Positions 24,497 through 34,087 of a stretch of DNA of 64,000 nt are shown here, piece after piece. The stretch's first letter is position 1; every line of letters begins with the position of its first letter. The DNA lies in the NCBI GenBank assembly GCA_029782145.1, contig JAKOVH010000031.1:1-64000 (forward strand), written 5' to 3'. A program made the translations under genes and the position numbers. This DNA comes from Actinomycetes bacterium. Lineage in GTDB: Bacteria > Actinomycetota > Acidimicrobiia > Acidimicrobiales > Acidimicrobilacustridaceae. The notes beneath the pieces were generated by a model that saw only the letters and a list, made by a program, of their open reading frames with translations, was not told the origin of the DNA and did no database searches.

Positions 24497-25463
24497 CCCG
24501 CTCCACGGCGCCCGCCCGACGGGCGGGTCGATCTTCGCCGACAGCGGCGACCTCGCCACCGAGATCAGCGACATCGCCGACGGCGACGCCGCCGCCCTCG
24601 AAGCGCTGCACGAGCTCGACCCCGACCAGGTCCGCGGCCCCCGGGCCGGAAAGCGGCTGGGCCTGGCGTTCTGGATCGCCGCTGGCTGGTTCGCCCTCGT
24701 CAGCCTGGCCGCCCTGCTGGCCCCGATCCTGCCCATCGACGACCCGAACAAGACCGTCGCCCGGCCCCGGCTGGCGCCCAGCGCCAGCCACTGGTTCGGC
24801 ACCGACGCCCTCGGCCGCGACATCTTCAGCCGCACGGTGTGGGGCGGACGGATCTCGATCACCGTCGGCATCGCCTCCATCGTGTTCGGCCTGCTCATCG
24901 GCGGCACCGTCGGGCTGGTCGCCGGCCACTTCCGCGGCAAGGTCGAGGCCGTCCTGATGCTGATCGTCGACGTGCTGTTGTCGTTCCCCGCCCTGTTGCT
25001 GGCGCTGGCCATCGTCTCGTTCCGCGACCAGCGCGACGTGCCCACCATCGTGCTCGCCATCGGCGTGGTGTCGATCGCGCCGGTGGCCCGGCTGGTGCGG
25101 GCCAACACCCTCGTGTACTCCCAACGGGAGTTCGTCACCGCCGCCCGTTCGCTCGGCGCCGGCAACTGGCGGATCGTCACCCGTGAGGTGCTCCCCAACG
25201 TGATCTTCCCGATCATGTCCTTCGCGGTGATCGCGGTGGCGGTGGCCATCGTCGCCGAGGGCGGGCTGGCCTTCCTCGGCCTCTCGGTGCCGCCTCCGAC
25301 CGCCACGTGGGGCGGGATGATCTCCGACGGGCGCAACCTCCTCGAGAACGCCTGGTGGATCAGCATGATGCCCTGCCTGATCCTGTTCCTCACCGTGCTG
25401 TCGCTGAACCTGGCCGGCGACCGGCTGCGGGAGTACTTCGACATCAAGGAGGGCGGGCTGTGA
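24477..25463 (+). CDS. Peptide ABC transporter permease, DppC/OppC type
   Basis: Second permease subunit, 328 residues. A soluble, acidic N-terminal extension of ~60 residues precedes the first helix (LGLAFWIAAGWFALVSLAALL), followed by the OppC motif HWFGTDALGRDIFSRTVWGGRISI. The EAA loop is REFVTAARSLGAGNWRIVTREVLPN, and the chain ends NLAGDRLREYFDIKEG, typical of the family. The start overlaps the preceding gene by 20 bp, so synthesis is coupled. Together with DppB it forms the translocation pore. Confidence 0.94.
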   Translation: MPAPSPDPLHGARPTGGSIFADSGDLATEISDIADGDAAALEALHELDPDQVRGPRAGKRLGLAFWIAAGWFALVSLAALLAPILPIDDPNKTVARPRLAPSASHWFGTDALGRDIFSRTVWGGRISITVGIASIVFGLLIGGTVGLVAGHFRGKVEAVLMLIVDVLLSFPALLLALAIVSFRDQRDVPTIVLAIGVVSIAPVARLVRANTLVYSQREFVTAARSLGAGNWRIVTREVLPNVIFPIMSFAVIAVAVAIVAEGGLAFLGLSVPPPTATWGGMISDGRNLLENAWWISMMPCLILFLTVLSLNLAGDRLREYFDIKEGGL

Positions 25464-26614
25464 GCGCCCGGCGCATCGTCACCGCCGAGGCGGGCGAGCA
25501 CCCCGACCGCCGCGCCACCCTCCTCGAGGTCGTCGACCTCTCCACGCGCTTTCGCACCGGGCGGGGCGTCGTGCACGCCGTCGACGGCGTGTCGTTCACC
25601 CTCGACAGGGGCAAGACCCTCGGCGTGGTGGGCGAGTCCGGCTCGGGCAAGACCGTGCTCTCCCGGTCCGTCATGGGCCTGCTCCCGAGCCGCAACGTCA
25701 TCCGCAGCGGTCACGTCTTCTACGAGGGCACCGACATCATCGGCTTCGACCAGAAGCGCATGAGCCGGGTCTGGGGTGCCGAGATGGCCATGGTCTTCCA
25801 GGACCCGATGACCTCGCTGAACCCGGTGCTGAAGATCGGCACCCAGATCACCGAGTCCCTGCGCCACCACCTGCGCGTCGACAAGTCCGATGCCCGCGAC
25901 ACCGCCGTGGCCCTGCTCACCTCGGTCGGCATCCCGTCTCCCGAGCAGCGCCTCGACGACTACCCGCACCAGCTCTCGGGCGGCATGCGCCAGCGGGTCA
26001 CCATCGCCATCGCCCTGGCGTGCGGGCCCAAGGTGCTCTTCGCCGACGAGCCCACCACCGCCCTCGACGTCACCGTGCAGGCCCAGATCCTCGACCTGCT
26101 CGCCGAGCAGCAGCGCGAGCGCCACATGGCGATGATCCTGGTGAGCCACGACCTCGGCGTGGTGGCCGGCCGCACCGACGAGATCATGGTGATGTACGGC
26201 GGCCGGGTGGTCGAGCAGGCCCCCACGTCGGTGCTGTTCAACGACGTGAAGATGCCCTACACGGAGGCCCTGCTGCGGTCGATCCCCCGCATCGAGCACG
26301 CCAGCCACCAGCGCCTGGAGGCCATCCCCGGCCGACCGCCGAAGCTCGTGTCGCCGCCGCAGGGCTGCAACTTCGCGCCGCGCTGCCGCTACGTGCAGTC
26401 GAAGTGCCTCGAGGAGACGCCGCCGCTGGTGCCCGCCGGCGACCCCAGCCACCGGTTCCGCTGCTGGTTCCCGGTGGGCACCCCCGAGGGCGCCGAGGCC
26501 CTCGCCCGCAACGAAGCGGCCGGTGTGCCCGTCGGCCTGCCCGCCACCGCGCCGCCCGCCGCGGCGTCAGGGGCCACCAGCACCGCATCCGCCCACACCA
26601 CCGAGGAGCCCTGA
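25460..26614 (+). CDS. Peptide ABC transporter ATP-binding protein, DppD/OppD type
   Basis: Cytosolic ATPase subunit, 384 residues. Walker A is GESGSGKT, Q-loop [16 protein letters not shown] signature LSGGMRQRV, Walker [13 protein letters not shown], and the switch His is in SHDLG. The C-terminal oligopeptide-transporter region carries the family's four cysteines ([15 protein letters not shown]...FRCWF), which in relatives bind an iron-sulfur cluster. A Pro/Ala/Thr-rich tail of ~40 residues is extra. The GTG start overlaps the previous stop (GTGA). Confidence 0.94.
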   Translation: MSARRIVTAEAGEHPDRRATLLEVVDLSTRFRTGRGVVHAVDGVSFTLDRGKTLGVVGESGSGKTVLSRSVMGLLPSRNVIRSGHVFYEGTDIIGFDQKRMSRVWGAEMAMVFQDPMTSLNPVLKIGTQITESLRHHLRVDKSDARDTAVALLTSVGIPSPEQRLDDYPHQLSGGMRQRVTIAIALACGPKVLFADEPTTALDVTVQAQILDLLAEQQRERHMAMILVSHDLGVVAGRTDEIMVMYGGRVVEQAPTSVLFNDVKMPYTEALLRSIPRIEHASHQRLEAIPGRPPKLVSPPQGCNFAPRCRYVQSKCLEETPPLVPAGDPSHRFRCWFPVGTPEGAEALARNEAAGVPVGLPATAPPAAASGATSTASAHTTEEP

Positions 26615-27699
26615 TGGCCGGCACGGGAACGGCGCACCTGCGCGGCACCGACGAGGCGCTGCTGCGGGCCGAGAACCTGGTCGTCGAGTTCCCCGTCGGC
26701 CGCACCGGCCTCAAGGTCAACGCCGTGTCGGGTGTGAGCCTCGACGTGCTGCCCGGCGAGACGCTGGGCCTGGTCGGTGAGTCCGGCTCGGGCAAGTCGA
26801 CCACCGGTCGGGCGCTCATGCAGATGCCGCGACCGACCGCAGGGCGCGTCAGCTTCGACGGGCGGATCCTCTCCGAGCTCGACGCCGCCGAGCTGCGCAA
26901 GGTCCGGCCCGAGATGCAGATGATCTTCCAGGATCCCATCTCGTCGCTGAACCCTCGCCGCGCGGTCGACGAGATCGTCGCCGAGCCGCTGAAGATCTGG
27001 AGGCGGGGCACGTCCGCCGAACAGCACCGCCAGGTCGAGGAGACCCTCGAGGCGGTCGGCATCGACCCCGACACGGCGCGGGGCCGGCGGCCCCACCAGT
27101 TCTCCGGTGGGCAGTGCCAGCGGATCTGCATCGCCCGTGCGCTCATGCTCGATCCCAAGCTGCTGATCTGCGACGAGCCGGTCTCGGCGCTCGACGTGTC
27201 GGTCCAGGCCCAGATCCTCAACCTGCTGCACGACCTCAAGCAGCGCTACGGGCTCACCATGCTCTTCATCGCCCACGACCTGGCCGTGGTGAAGAACGTG
27301 AGCGACCGGGTCGCGGTCATGTACCTGGGCAAGCTGTGCGAGGTCGGCACCCCCGACCAGCTCTACGAGCGGCCGGCCCACCCCTACACCGCCGCCCTCC
27401 TCGCCGCCATCCCCGTGCCCGACCCCGAGATCCGGCCCGCGGGCGGCACGCGCCTCTCCGGCGAGCTCCCCTCGCCCGTGGCCCCGCCGAGCGGCTGCCG
27501 GTTCCGCACTCGCTGCCCGCTCGCCCAGGACCTCTGCGCCCAGGTCGAGCCCACCATGCGGGAGGTCAGCCCCGGCCACCACGTCGCCTGCCACTTCCCC
27601 CTGCAGGAGGTCGCCGAGCCCACGGAGGCCACCACCGCCGCCGCCGAGGCGTCACCCGACGCCGGCCGTCCGGATCCCCGAGGGAACGGCGCCGGCTGA
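26614..27699 (+). CDS. Peptide ABC transporter ATP-binding protein, DppF/OppF type
   Basis: Second ATPase, 361 residues. Walker A GESGSGKS, Q-loop MIFQDPISSLNPR, Walker B LLICDEPVSALD and switch His (AHDLA) are intact. The ABC signature reads FSGGQCQRICIARAL, with Cys where Arg/Lys is usual (GGQRQR), an odd substitution. The C-terminal cysteine region (GCRFRTRCPLAQDLC...HVACHF) is present. The start overlaps the DppD stop (TGATG). No solute-binding protein gene is in or next to this operon, so it must use one encoded elsewhere or act differently. Confidence 0.94.
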   Translation: MAGTGTAHLRGTDEALLRAENLVVEFPVGRTGLKVNAVSGVSLDVLPGETLGLVGESGSGKSTTGRALMQMPRPTAGRVSFDGRILSELDAAELRKVRPEMQMIFQDPISSLNPRRAVDEIVAEPLKIWRRGTSAEQHRQVEETLEAVGIDPDTARGRRPHQFSGGQCQRICIARALMLDPKLLICDEPVSALDVSVQAQILNLLHDLKQRYGLTMLFIAHDLAVVKNVSDRVAVMYLGKLCEVGTPDQLYERPAHPYTAALLAAIPVPDPEIRPAGGTRLSGELPSPVAPPSGCRFRTRCPLAQDLCAQVEPTMREVSPGHHVACHFPLQEVAEPTEATTAAAEASPDAGRPDPRGNGAG

Positions 27700-27714
27700 G
27701 CCGGCCGCCGGGCG

Positions 27715-28404
27715 ATGTCCAGGACCGCCGCGACGAGGGCGCGCACCCGCCTCGACCCCAGCGTCCGCCGGGCGTCGATCCTCGACGCGGCCGAGGTCGT
27801 CTTCTCCGGCCGCAACCCGGCCGACGTCACCTTCGAGGAGATCGCCGAGGCCGCCTCGGTGTCGCGCGGGCTCGTCTACAACTACTTCGGTGACAAGGCG
27901 GGGCTCATCGCCGCCCTCTACCTGCGCACGTTCGAGCGCCTCGACGCCGCCCTGCTGGCCAGCCTCGACGCCCTGGGGCCGGCCGACGGCGGCCGCCCCG
28001 ACGGGATCGCCGCGCTCGAGGCCGTCGTGCGCACCTACCTCTGCTTCGCGCACGACAACCAGGCGGCGTGGCGCCTCATCGGCGCCGCCGAGGCCACCGC
28101 CCACCCGGCGGTGAAGGCGGCGCGCCGGGAGCGGTTCCGGCGCATGGCCGAGGCCTGGGGCGGCTCCCAGGGCGCCCTGGTGCTGGCGGGCGGCATCGTC
28201 GGGCTGCTCGAGGGCGCCACCCTGTCGTGGCTCGACCGCACCGACGTGCCCGTCGAGACGGCCACCGACGTCCTCACCCGGATGCTGTGGGGAGGGGTCA
28301 GCGACCTGAGCAGCCACGGCGACCTGCGGCTGCCCCCCCACTCGTTCGACCGCACCACCTTCGTACCCCGACCCGGCCTGCTCGCCGAGGCACCGGCCGG
28401 CTGA
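27715..28404 (+). CDS. TetR-family transcriptional regulator
   Basis: A 229-residue repressor-type regulator. The N-terminal helix-turn-helix spans ~19-64 (RRASILDAAEVVFSGRNPADVTFEEIAEAASVSRGLVYNYFGDKAGLI), a clear TetR match. The all-helical ligand and dimer domain is unassignable, with Trp residues (AAWRLIGAAEA, MAEAWGG). It follows DppF by 15 bp and is probably on the same transcript, so it may autoregulate the importer, but no operator was recognised near the promoter at 23442. It converges on alkA with a 12-bp gap. Confidence 0.92.
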   Translation: MSRTAATRARTRLDPSVRRASILDAAEVVFSGRNPADVTFEEIAEAASVSRGLVYNYFGDKAGLIAALYLRTFERLDAALLASLDALGPADGGRPDGIAALEAVVRTYLCFAHDNQAAWRLIGAAEATAHPAVKAARRERFRRMAEAWGGSQGALVLAGGIVGLLEGATLSWLDRTDVPVETATDVLTRMLWGGVSDLSSHGDLRLPPHSFDRTTFVPRPGLLAEAPAG

Positions 28405-28416
28405 GCCGGCGAGGCG

Positions 28417-29040
28417 TCACTCGGGCGTCGTCGTGTCGACGGCCCGCCAGCAGTACCAGGCCACCACGCTGCGCCACGGCCGGTAGGGCTCCCCGAGGGC
28501 CTCGAGCTCGGCCGGCGCGGGCGGCTCCGCCAGGCCCCACGCCCGAGCGAACCCGACGCGCACGCCGAGGTCGCCGGTGGGCCACACGTCGACACGGTGC
28601 AGGGTGAACAGCAGGAACATCTGCGCCGTCCAGGGGCCGATCCCGCGCACGCGGGTCAGGTGGGCGACGACCTCGTCGTCGGGCAGGCGCCCGATGCGCT
28701 CGAGCGCCACCCGGCCGTCGACGACGTGCTCGGCGAGGTCGCGGATCGACGCCACCTTCGCTCGCGACAGGCCCGCCGCGGCGAGGTCCCCATCGGGGAC
28801 GGCCAGCACCGCAGCGGCGGTGAACTGGCCGGGCACGAGGGCTCGCGCCCGGCCCCAGATGGTGCTGGCGGCGCGCCCGGCCAGCTGCTGGAAGGCGATG
28901 GAGCGGGCCAGCTGCTCGAAGCGCTGCGACGCCCGGGGCGGTGGCGGGAGGTGCATGGGGCCGTGACGCTGCACCAGCCGGGCCATCACCGGGTCGCGCT
29001 CGGCGAGGGCCAGGCTGATCTCGCGATGCGGTCTCGGCAC
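28417..29040 (-). CDS. DNA-3-methyladenine glycosylase II (AlkA-like)
   Basis: Base-excision repair glycosylase removing alkylated purines. The 207-residue helix-hairpin-helix protein has its HhH at 131-142 (VRGIGPWTAQMF) and the catalytic aspartate D157 (PTGDLGVR). FEQLARSIAFQQLAGRAASTIWGR is the usual DNA-binding helix. It lacks the N-terminal beta domain of E. coli AlkA, like the shorter Mag-type enzymes. The GTG start at 29040 has TAGGCT 8 nt upstream and is divergent from the cyclophilin gene with overlapping promoter regions. Confidence 0.92.
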   Translation of the reverse strand: MPRPHREISLALAERDPVMARLVQRHGPMHLPPPPRASQRFEQLARSIAFQQLAGRAASTIWGRARALVPGQFTAAAVLAVPDGDLAAAGLSRAKVASIRDLAEHVVDGRVALERIGRLPDDEVVAHLTRVRGIGPWTAQMFLLFTLHRVDVWPTGDLGVRVGFARAWGLAEPPAPAELEALGEPYRPWRSVVAWYCWRAVDTTTPE

Positions 29041-29048
29041 GAGCGGCG

Positions 29049-29054
29049 AGCCTA
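29049..29054 (-). promoter_or_regulatory. -10 hexamer TAGGCT, leaderless start of AlkA gene
   Basis: Minus-strand TAGGCT, 8 nt before GTG 29040. Confidence 0.5.
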
Positions 29055-29073
29055 GGCGCCACGGCCCCTGTGC

Positions 29074-29079
29074 CACGAT
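29074..29079 (+). promoter_or_regulatory. -10-like hexamer CACGAT, leaderless start of cyclophilin gene
   Basis: CACGAT with 6 nt to ATG 29086. It lies within 20 bp of the opposing AlkA -10, so the two promoters must compete for space. Confidence 0.45.
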
Positions 29080-29085
29080 GGCGCC

Positions 29086-29565
29086 ATGCCGAACCCTCCC
29101 GCCATGGACATCGACGAGAACACCATCTACCGGGTGACCATCACCACCGAACGCGGTGAGATCGTGATGGACCTCGACCCGCGCATCGCCCCCACGACGG
29201 TGAACAACTTCGTCGTCCTCGCCCGCCAGGGCTTCTACGACGGACTGACCTTCCACCGCGTCGAGCCGGGCTTCGTCATCCAGGGCGGCTGCCCGGAGGG
29301 CAGCGGTCGCGGCGGCCCCGGCTACCGCTTCGACGACGAGCCGGTGCAGGGCAACTACCGCCAGGGGGCGGTGGCCATGGCCAACGCCGGCCCCAACACC
29401 AACGGCTCGCAGTTCTTCATCTGCCTCGAGGACCTCACCGGCCGCCTGCCCAAGCAGTACAACCTGTTCGGCCACGTGGTCTCGGGCATGGACGCCGTGC
29501 AGGGCACCAAGCGCGGCGACGTCATGCAGAGCGTCACCATCGAAGAGCGCCCCATCGAGGGCTGA
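29086..29565 (+). CDS. Cyclophilin-type peptidyl-prolyl cis-trans isomerase
   Basis: Cytosolic prolyl isomerase, 159 residues, assisting protein folding. Cyclophilin motifs run in order: TTVNNFVVLARQGFYDGLTFHRVEPGFVIQGG (with the active-site Arg in FHRV), GYRFDDE, AMANAGPNTNGSQFFI (substrate pocket Gln and Phe) and YNLFGHVVSGMD. There is no signal peptide. The ATG at 29086 is 6 nt after a CACGAT hexamer. It is followed by a strong hairpin and is monocistronic. Confidence 0.96.
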   Translation: MPNPPAMDIDENTIYRVTITTERGEIVMDLDPRIAPTTVNNFVVLARQGFYDGLTFHRVEPGFVIQGGCPEGSGRGGPGYRFDDEPVQGNYRQGAVAMANAGPNTNGSQFFICLEDLTGRLPKQYNLFGHVVSGMDAVQGTKRGDVMQSVTIEERPIEG

Positions 29566-29600
29566 CCCTCGGACCGGCCCCGCTCGTGGGGCCACGCGAA

Positions 29601-29645
29601 CCTGCCCGCGAGGCGCGCGCCCCCGGCGTGCGCCTCGCGGGCAGG
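29601..29645. terminator. 16-bp hairpin between convergent cyclophilin and zinc-ribbon genes
   Basis: CCTGCCCGCGAGGCGC (29601-29616) is perfectly complementary to 29630-29645 with a 13-nt GC-rich loop. Bidirectional terminator candidate without U-tract. Confidence 0.7.
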
Positions 29646-29662
29646 AACGCGTCGGGAGCCGG

Positions 29663-29854
29663 TCAGTCCTTGGTGGCGACCGCGTTGGGGACGACGTTCA
29701 TCTTGGGCTCGTAGGCCGCCACCTCGACGTCGCGCTGATCGCCGCCCAGGGTGGCCCGCAGCTCCTGCCGGCAGTCGTCGCACGGCCCGTAGAACCGCGC
29801 CGTGGCCGGGTGCCCGCAGCGGGGGCAGGTGATGTCGAGCGGTTCGCTGTCCAC
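29663..29854 (-). CDS. Small zinc-ribbon protein
   Basis: A 63-residue protein with two CxxC knuckles, C10-C13 (CPRCG) and C25-C28 (CDDC), forming a single zinc ribbon, followed by a helical/basic stretch and a conserved-looking end (AAYEPKMNVVPNAVATKD). Similar one-domain ribbons occur in many actinobacteria with no assigned role. The GTG at 29854 has CACGAT 7 nt upstream, which fixes this start; the open frame otherwise extends to 31024, antisense to the ABC genes. Divergent from the LolD-type ATPase. Confidence 0.82.
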   Translation of the reverse strand: MDSEPLDITCPRCGHPATARFYGPCDDCRQELRATLGGDQRDVEVAAYEPKMNVVPNAVATKD

Positions 29855-29861
29855 GACCCCG

Positions 29862-29867
29862 ATCGTG
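29862..29867 (-). promoter_or_regulatory. -10-like hexamer CACGAT, leaderless start of zinc-ribbon gene
   Basis: Minus-strand CACGAT, 7 nt before GTG 29854. Confidence 0.45.
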
Positions 29868-30000
29868 CCACGCCGACGCACCACGCTCCACGATGGGCCG
29901 GCGGCCGCGGCCGGGTGGTCGCCGACGTCGCGCCACCGGGGCCGTGACCGGGCGCAGCACCGGATGTGACCGGGGTGCTCCTGGTGGCGGTCGAGGAAGC

Positions 30001-30074
30001 CACGCTTCGGTGTCCTCAGGACCTTCGTCCCTTTGATGCGCCGCGCGACGCCGACAGCGTTGAGCCGAAGCGTG
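30001..30074. promoter_or_regulatory. 10-bp inverted repeat flanking the presumed ABC-operon promoter
   Basis: CACGCTTCGG at 30001-30010 and its exact complement CCGAAGCGTG at 30065-30074 flank 54 bp in the 237-bp gap between the zinc-ribbon and ABC genes. It could be a pair of operator half-sites or the arms of a leader stem. Function unknown. Confidence 0.35.
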
Positions 30075-30091
30075 TACGAGGAGGTCGGACG

Positions 30092-30782
<691 letters not shown>

Positions 30783-30808
<26 letters not shown>

Positions 30809-31130
30809 GATCGACACGCTCCGCATCTCGGTCGACGACGCGGTCGAGCTGTACGAGCAGAGCGTCGCACCCCGCCTGAGGGAGCAGCCCGGCTTCGAGG
30901 GCGCGTACGTGCTGGCCACCCCGGCCGGCCGGGGCGTCATCATCACCTTCTGGGACACCCCCGAGCACGCCGACGCCAGCCAGGGCGCCGGCTGGTACTC
31001 CGGGGTCCTGGAGGAGTTCGCCACCTTGTTCCGCTCGCCGCCCGGTCGGGAGCGCTACGAGGTGCGGCTGGCCATGCCGCCCGCGGTCCCGGGCGCCGTG
31101 CCGCCGCTGGAGGAGGACCTCCGGTCATGA
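30783..31130 (+). CDS. ABM-like small protein (putative dimeric alpha/beta barrel)
   Basis: A 115-residue protein that looks like the antibiotic biosynthesis monooxygenase/ferredoxin-like dimeric barrel fold. It has alternating beta strands ([38 protein letters not shown]) and a helix with [16 protein letters not shown], the 'P-G-F' turn seen in ABM proteins. No heme or metal residues stand out. It is wedged between the ATPase (26-bp overlap) and the permease (ATGA overlap), so it is made in step with them. It may be a regulatory or sensor subunit, but this is inference. Confidence 0.68.
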
Positions 31131-34087
31131 GCCGGGTGTTCGGCCTCCCCGCCGGCCCGCTCGCCGTGACGCTTGCGCTCGTGCTCGCCGCCGCTCTCGG
31201 TGCCGTCGCGGTCCTCGCCCTGCGCAACCTGGTCTTCCTGCGCATGGGCGTGCGCAACATCCCCCGCCGCCGAGGCCGCACCGTGCTGATCGTCACCGGC
31301 CTCATGCTCGGCACGAGCATCATCGCCGCCGCGCTGCTCACCGGCGACACCATGGCGAGCGCCGTGCGCTCCTCGGCCGTGCGCTCCCTCGGCGCGATCG
31401 ACGAGACGGTCACGGCGGGGACGGACGCCTCGATCACCGGCACCGAGGTGGTCACCGCCACCAAGCCCTACTTCGACGCCGCCCCCGCCGTGGCAGCCAT
31501 GGACGCAGCAGCAGCGTCGCTGCCGGTCGACGGCGTGGCCGCCGCCATCATGGAGCCGGTCGCCGCCCAGCACGCCGCCGCCGGGCGGACCGAGCCCCGG
31601 CTCGGCCTGCTCGCACCGGACCCGGCCCGAGCCGGTGCGCTCGGCCTGGGGGACGTGTCGGGGCTGGCCGACGACGAGGTGCTGCTCACCGACAAGGCGG
31701 CCGAGGAGCTGCGCGCCCCGCCCGGCAGCACCATCGCCGTCCTGGTCGCCGACCGGGTGGCCGAGGTCCGGGTCGCCGGCGTCGGTCCCTACCACGGCAC
31801 CGGCACGGCTGACGGGCTCGGCGTGCTCATGTCCCTCCCCGCGGCCCAGCGCCTGCTCGACCGCCCCGGCGCGGTGAACCACGTGCTCGTGTCGAACACG
31901 GGCGGGGAGACCGAGGGTGCGCGCTCGACCGGCCGCGTCGAACCGGCACTGGACGCTGCACTGGCGCCGCTCGGCCTCGACGCCCAGCCCGCCAAGCAGG
32001 ACGCGCTCGACGACGCCGCCGCCACCGGCGACGCCTTCGTGCAGCTCTTCACCACCTTCGGCACGTTCTCCATGGCCGCCGGGGTGCTGCTCATCTTCCT
32101 GATCTTCGTGATGCTCGCCGCCGAGCGGCGACCAGAGATGGGCATGGCCCGCGCCGTGGGGATCCAGCGTCGCCACCTCGTGCAGACGTTCCTGTTCGAG
32201 GGGACCGTCTACGACCTGGCGGCCGCCGTCGTCGGCGTCGCCCTCGGCGTGGCCGTGTCCTACGTGATGGTCCGTGCCGTCGCCCGCACCTTCACGGGCG
32301 AGGGCCTCGATCCCGGCTACACGATCTCGGCCCGCAGCCTGTGGATCTCGTTCGCGCTCGGCGTGCTGCTCACCCTCGTCGTGGTCACGCTCTCGGCGTG
32401 GCGGGTGAGCCGGCTCAACATCGTGAGCGCCATCCGTGACCTCCCGGAGCCGGCCGAGCGCCGCCGCCGCCGGGGCCGCTGGGCGCTGGTCGCCGTCGGG
32501 CTGGTCATCGGGGTCCTGATGGCGGTGGCGGGTGCGAGCGGCCAGGCGTTCCTGCCCTGGATGCTCGGCGTGTCGATCGTGCTCATGGCCATCGTGCCCA
32601 TCGTGCGACTGCTGGGTGTGGGCGACCGCGCCGCCTACACCGCCGCCGGCGGATCGCTCGTCGTGCTGTGGCTGCTGCCGCTCGGGTTCTTCGACCGGTT
32701 CTTCGGCGAGATGTCGATGGACTTCACCATCTGGGTGGTCGGTGGGCTCATCCTCGTCGTCGCCGCCACCTGGCTCATCACCTACAACGCCGACGTGCTG
32801 CTCGGGGCGGTGGCCTGGCTGGCGTCACCGTTCGCTCGGCTCCGACCCGTGGCCAAGATGGCGGTGGCCTACCCGCTCAAGAGCCGGTTCCGCACCGCAG
32901 TCACCCTGTCGATGTTCATGCTGGTCGTGTTCACTCTGGTGACCGGCTCGACGATCCCCGCCGCCTTCACCCGCGCCTTCGACGACGTCGGGCGCTTCGG
33001 CGGTGGCTTCGACGTGCGGGTCACCACCGCGCCGGCCGCGTCGGTGGGCGACCTGCGCGCCGACCTCCCGCCGGACGTCGCCAGCGACGTGGAGGTCGAC
33101 GCCGCCCAGTCCTTCGTCCCGGTCGAGGCCGCGCAGGACGGCACCGGGCGGCCCTTCGAGCGCTACCCGTTGCGGGGCCTCGACCAGAGCTTCCTCGACC
33201 ACACCACCTACGAGTTCTCCGCCATGGCTCCCGGCTACGCCTCGGACGCCGCGGTGTGGGCGGCGCTCGCCGCCGACCCCAGCCTGGCCGTCGTCGACTC
33301 CTTCGTGGCACCCCGCCGGGCCAAGTGGGGGTTCGGGGCCATGCCTGCGTTCCAGCTCAGCGGCTTCTACGTGGAGGACGGCACCTTCGACCCCGTGCCC
33401 GTGACGGTGCACGACCCGCTGACGGGGACGACGATGCCTCTCACCGTCATCGCGGTGCTCAACGACAGCGCGCCGTTCACCATGGCCGGCATCACGCTCA
33501 ACCAGGCGGCCCTGGCGCCGTTCGGCGATCGGGCGGTGCCGACCGTCCACCACCTCGCGGTTCACCCCGGTGCAGACCCGACGGCCGTCGCGGACGCGGT
33601 GGAGAGCTCGCTGCTCGCGCGCGGCGCAGAGGCCAAGACCTACGCCGCCATCCTCCATGACGCGGTGGCGGCCAACATGCTGTTCATCCAGCTGGTGCAG
33701 GGCTTCATGGGCCTCGGCCTGATCGTCGGCGTCGCCGCCCTCGGGGTGGTCAGCGCCCGGTCGGTGGTGGAGAGGCGCCAGCAGCTGGGGATGCTGCGCG
33801 CCATCGGCTTCCAACCGGAGATGATCCGCCGGACGCTGCTGGCCGAGACGTCCATCGTGGCGGGGAGCGCCATCGTGGTGGGGACGGTCCTCGGGCTCGT
33901 GCTCTCGTACAACGTCATCGCCGACTCGCAGAGCCAGCCCGGCTACCAGCACCTCACCTTCGCGGTGCCGTGGCTGAACCTGGTGGTGATCTTCGGCACG
34001 GTCATCGTGGCCGCCCTGCTGACCACGGCGGTCGCCGCCCGCCCGGCCACGCACCTGTACCCCGCGGAGGCGCTGCGGTACCAGTAG
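31127..34087 (+). CDS. FtsX/MacB-type ABC transporter permease (986 aa)
   Basis: Large membrane permease with two FtsX units. TM1 lies at ~13-35 and TM2 at ~53-70 (RRGRTVLIVTGLMLGTSIIAAALL), followed by an extracytoplasmic domain to ~305. A first FtsX block lies at ~315-430 (FGTFSMAAGVLLIFLIFVMLAAERRPEMGMARAVGIQRRHLVQTFLFEG), further helices to ~570, and a second extracytoplasmic domain at ~600-845. A final FtsX block follows (FMGLGLIVGVAALGVVSARSVVERRQQLGMLRAIGFQPEMIRRTLLAE). The duplicated architecture is that of actinobacterial exporters for lipids or peptides. No obvious substrate clue. The start overlaps the ABM-like stop (ATGA). Confidence 0.93.
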   Translation: MSRVFGLPAGPLAVTLALVLAAALGAVAVLALRNLVFLRMGVRNIPRRRGRTVLIVTGLMLGTSIIAAALLTGDTMASAVRSSAVRSLGAIDETVTAGTDASITGTEVVTATKPYFDAAPAVAAMDAAAASLPVDGVAAAIMEPVAAQHAAAGRTEPRLGLLAPDPARAGALGLGDVSGLADDEVLLTDKAAEELRAPPGSTIAVLVADRVAEVRVAGVGPYHGTGTADGLGVLMSLPAAQRLLDRPGAVNHVLVSNTGGETEGARSTGRVEPALDAALAPLGLDAQPAKQDALDDAAATGDAFVQLFTTFGTFSMAAGVLLIFLIFVMLAAERRPEMGMARAVGIQRRHLVQTFLFEGTVYDLAAAVVGVALGVAVSYVMVRAVARTFTGEGLDPGYTISARSLWISFALGVLLTLVVVTLSAWRVSRLNIVSAIRDLPEPAERRRRRGRWALVAVGLVIGVLMAVAGASGQAFLPWMLGVSIVLMAIVPIVRLLGVGDRAAYTAAGGSLVVLWLLPLGFFDRFFGEMSMDFTIWVVGGLILVVAATWLITYNADVLLGAVAWLASPFARLRPVAKMAVAYPLKSRFRTAVTLSMFMLVVFTLVTGSTIPAAFTRAFDDVGRFGGGFDVRVTTAPAASVGDLRADLPPDVASDVEVDAAQSFVPVEAAQDGTGRPFERYPLRGLDQSFLDHTTYEFSAMAPGYASDAAVWAALAADPSLAVVDSFVAPRRAKWGFGAMPAFQLSGFYVEDGTFDPVPVTVHDPLTGTTMPLTVIAVLNDSAPFTMAGITLNQAALAPFGDRAVPTVHHLAVHPGADPTAVADAVESSLLARGAEAKTYAAILHDAVAANMLFIQLVQGFMGLGLIVGVAALGVVSARSVVERRQQLGMLRAIGFQPEMIRRTLLAETSIVAGSAIVVGTVLGLVLSYNVIADSQSQPGYQHLTFAVPWLNLVVIFGTVIVAALLTTAVAARPATHLYPAEALRYQ

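Noticed and set aside
23387-26452. 1021-codon open frame on the minus strand
   Set aside because: It is antisense to the peptide ABC operon, whose proteins match known families throughout; long antisense frames arise because stop codons are rare in such GC-rich DNA.
26614-27699. Cys in the DppF ABC signature as evidence of a pseudogene
   Set aside because: All other ATPase motifs, length and overlaps are intact, so it is treated as a natural variant.
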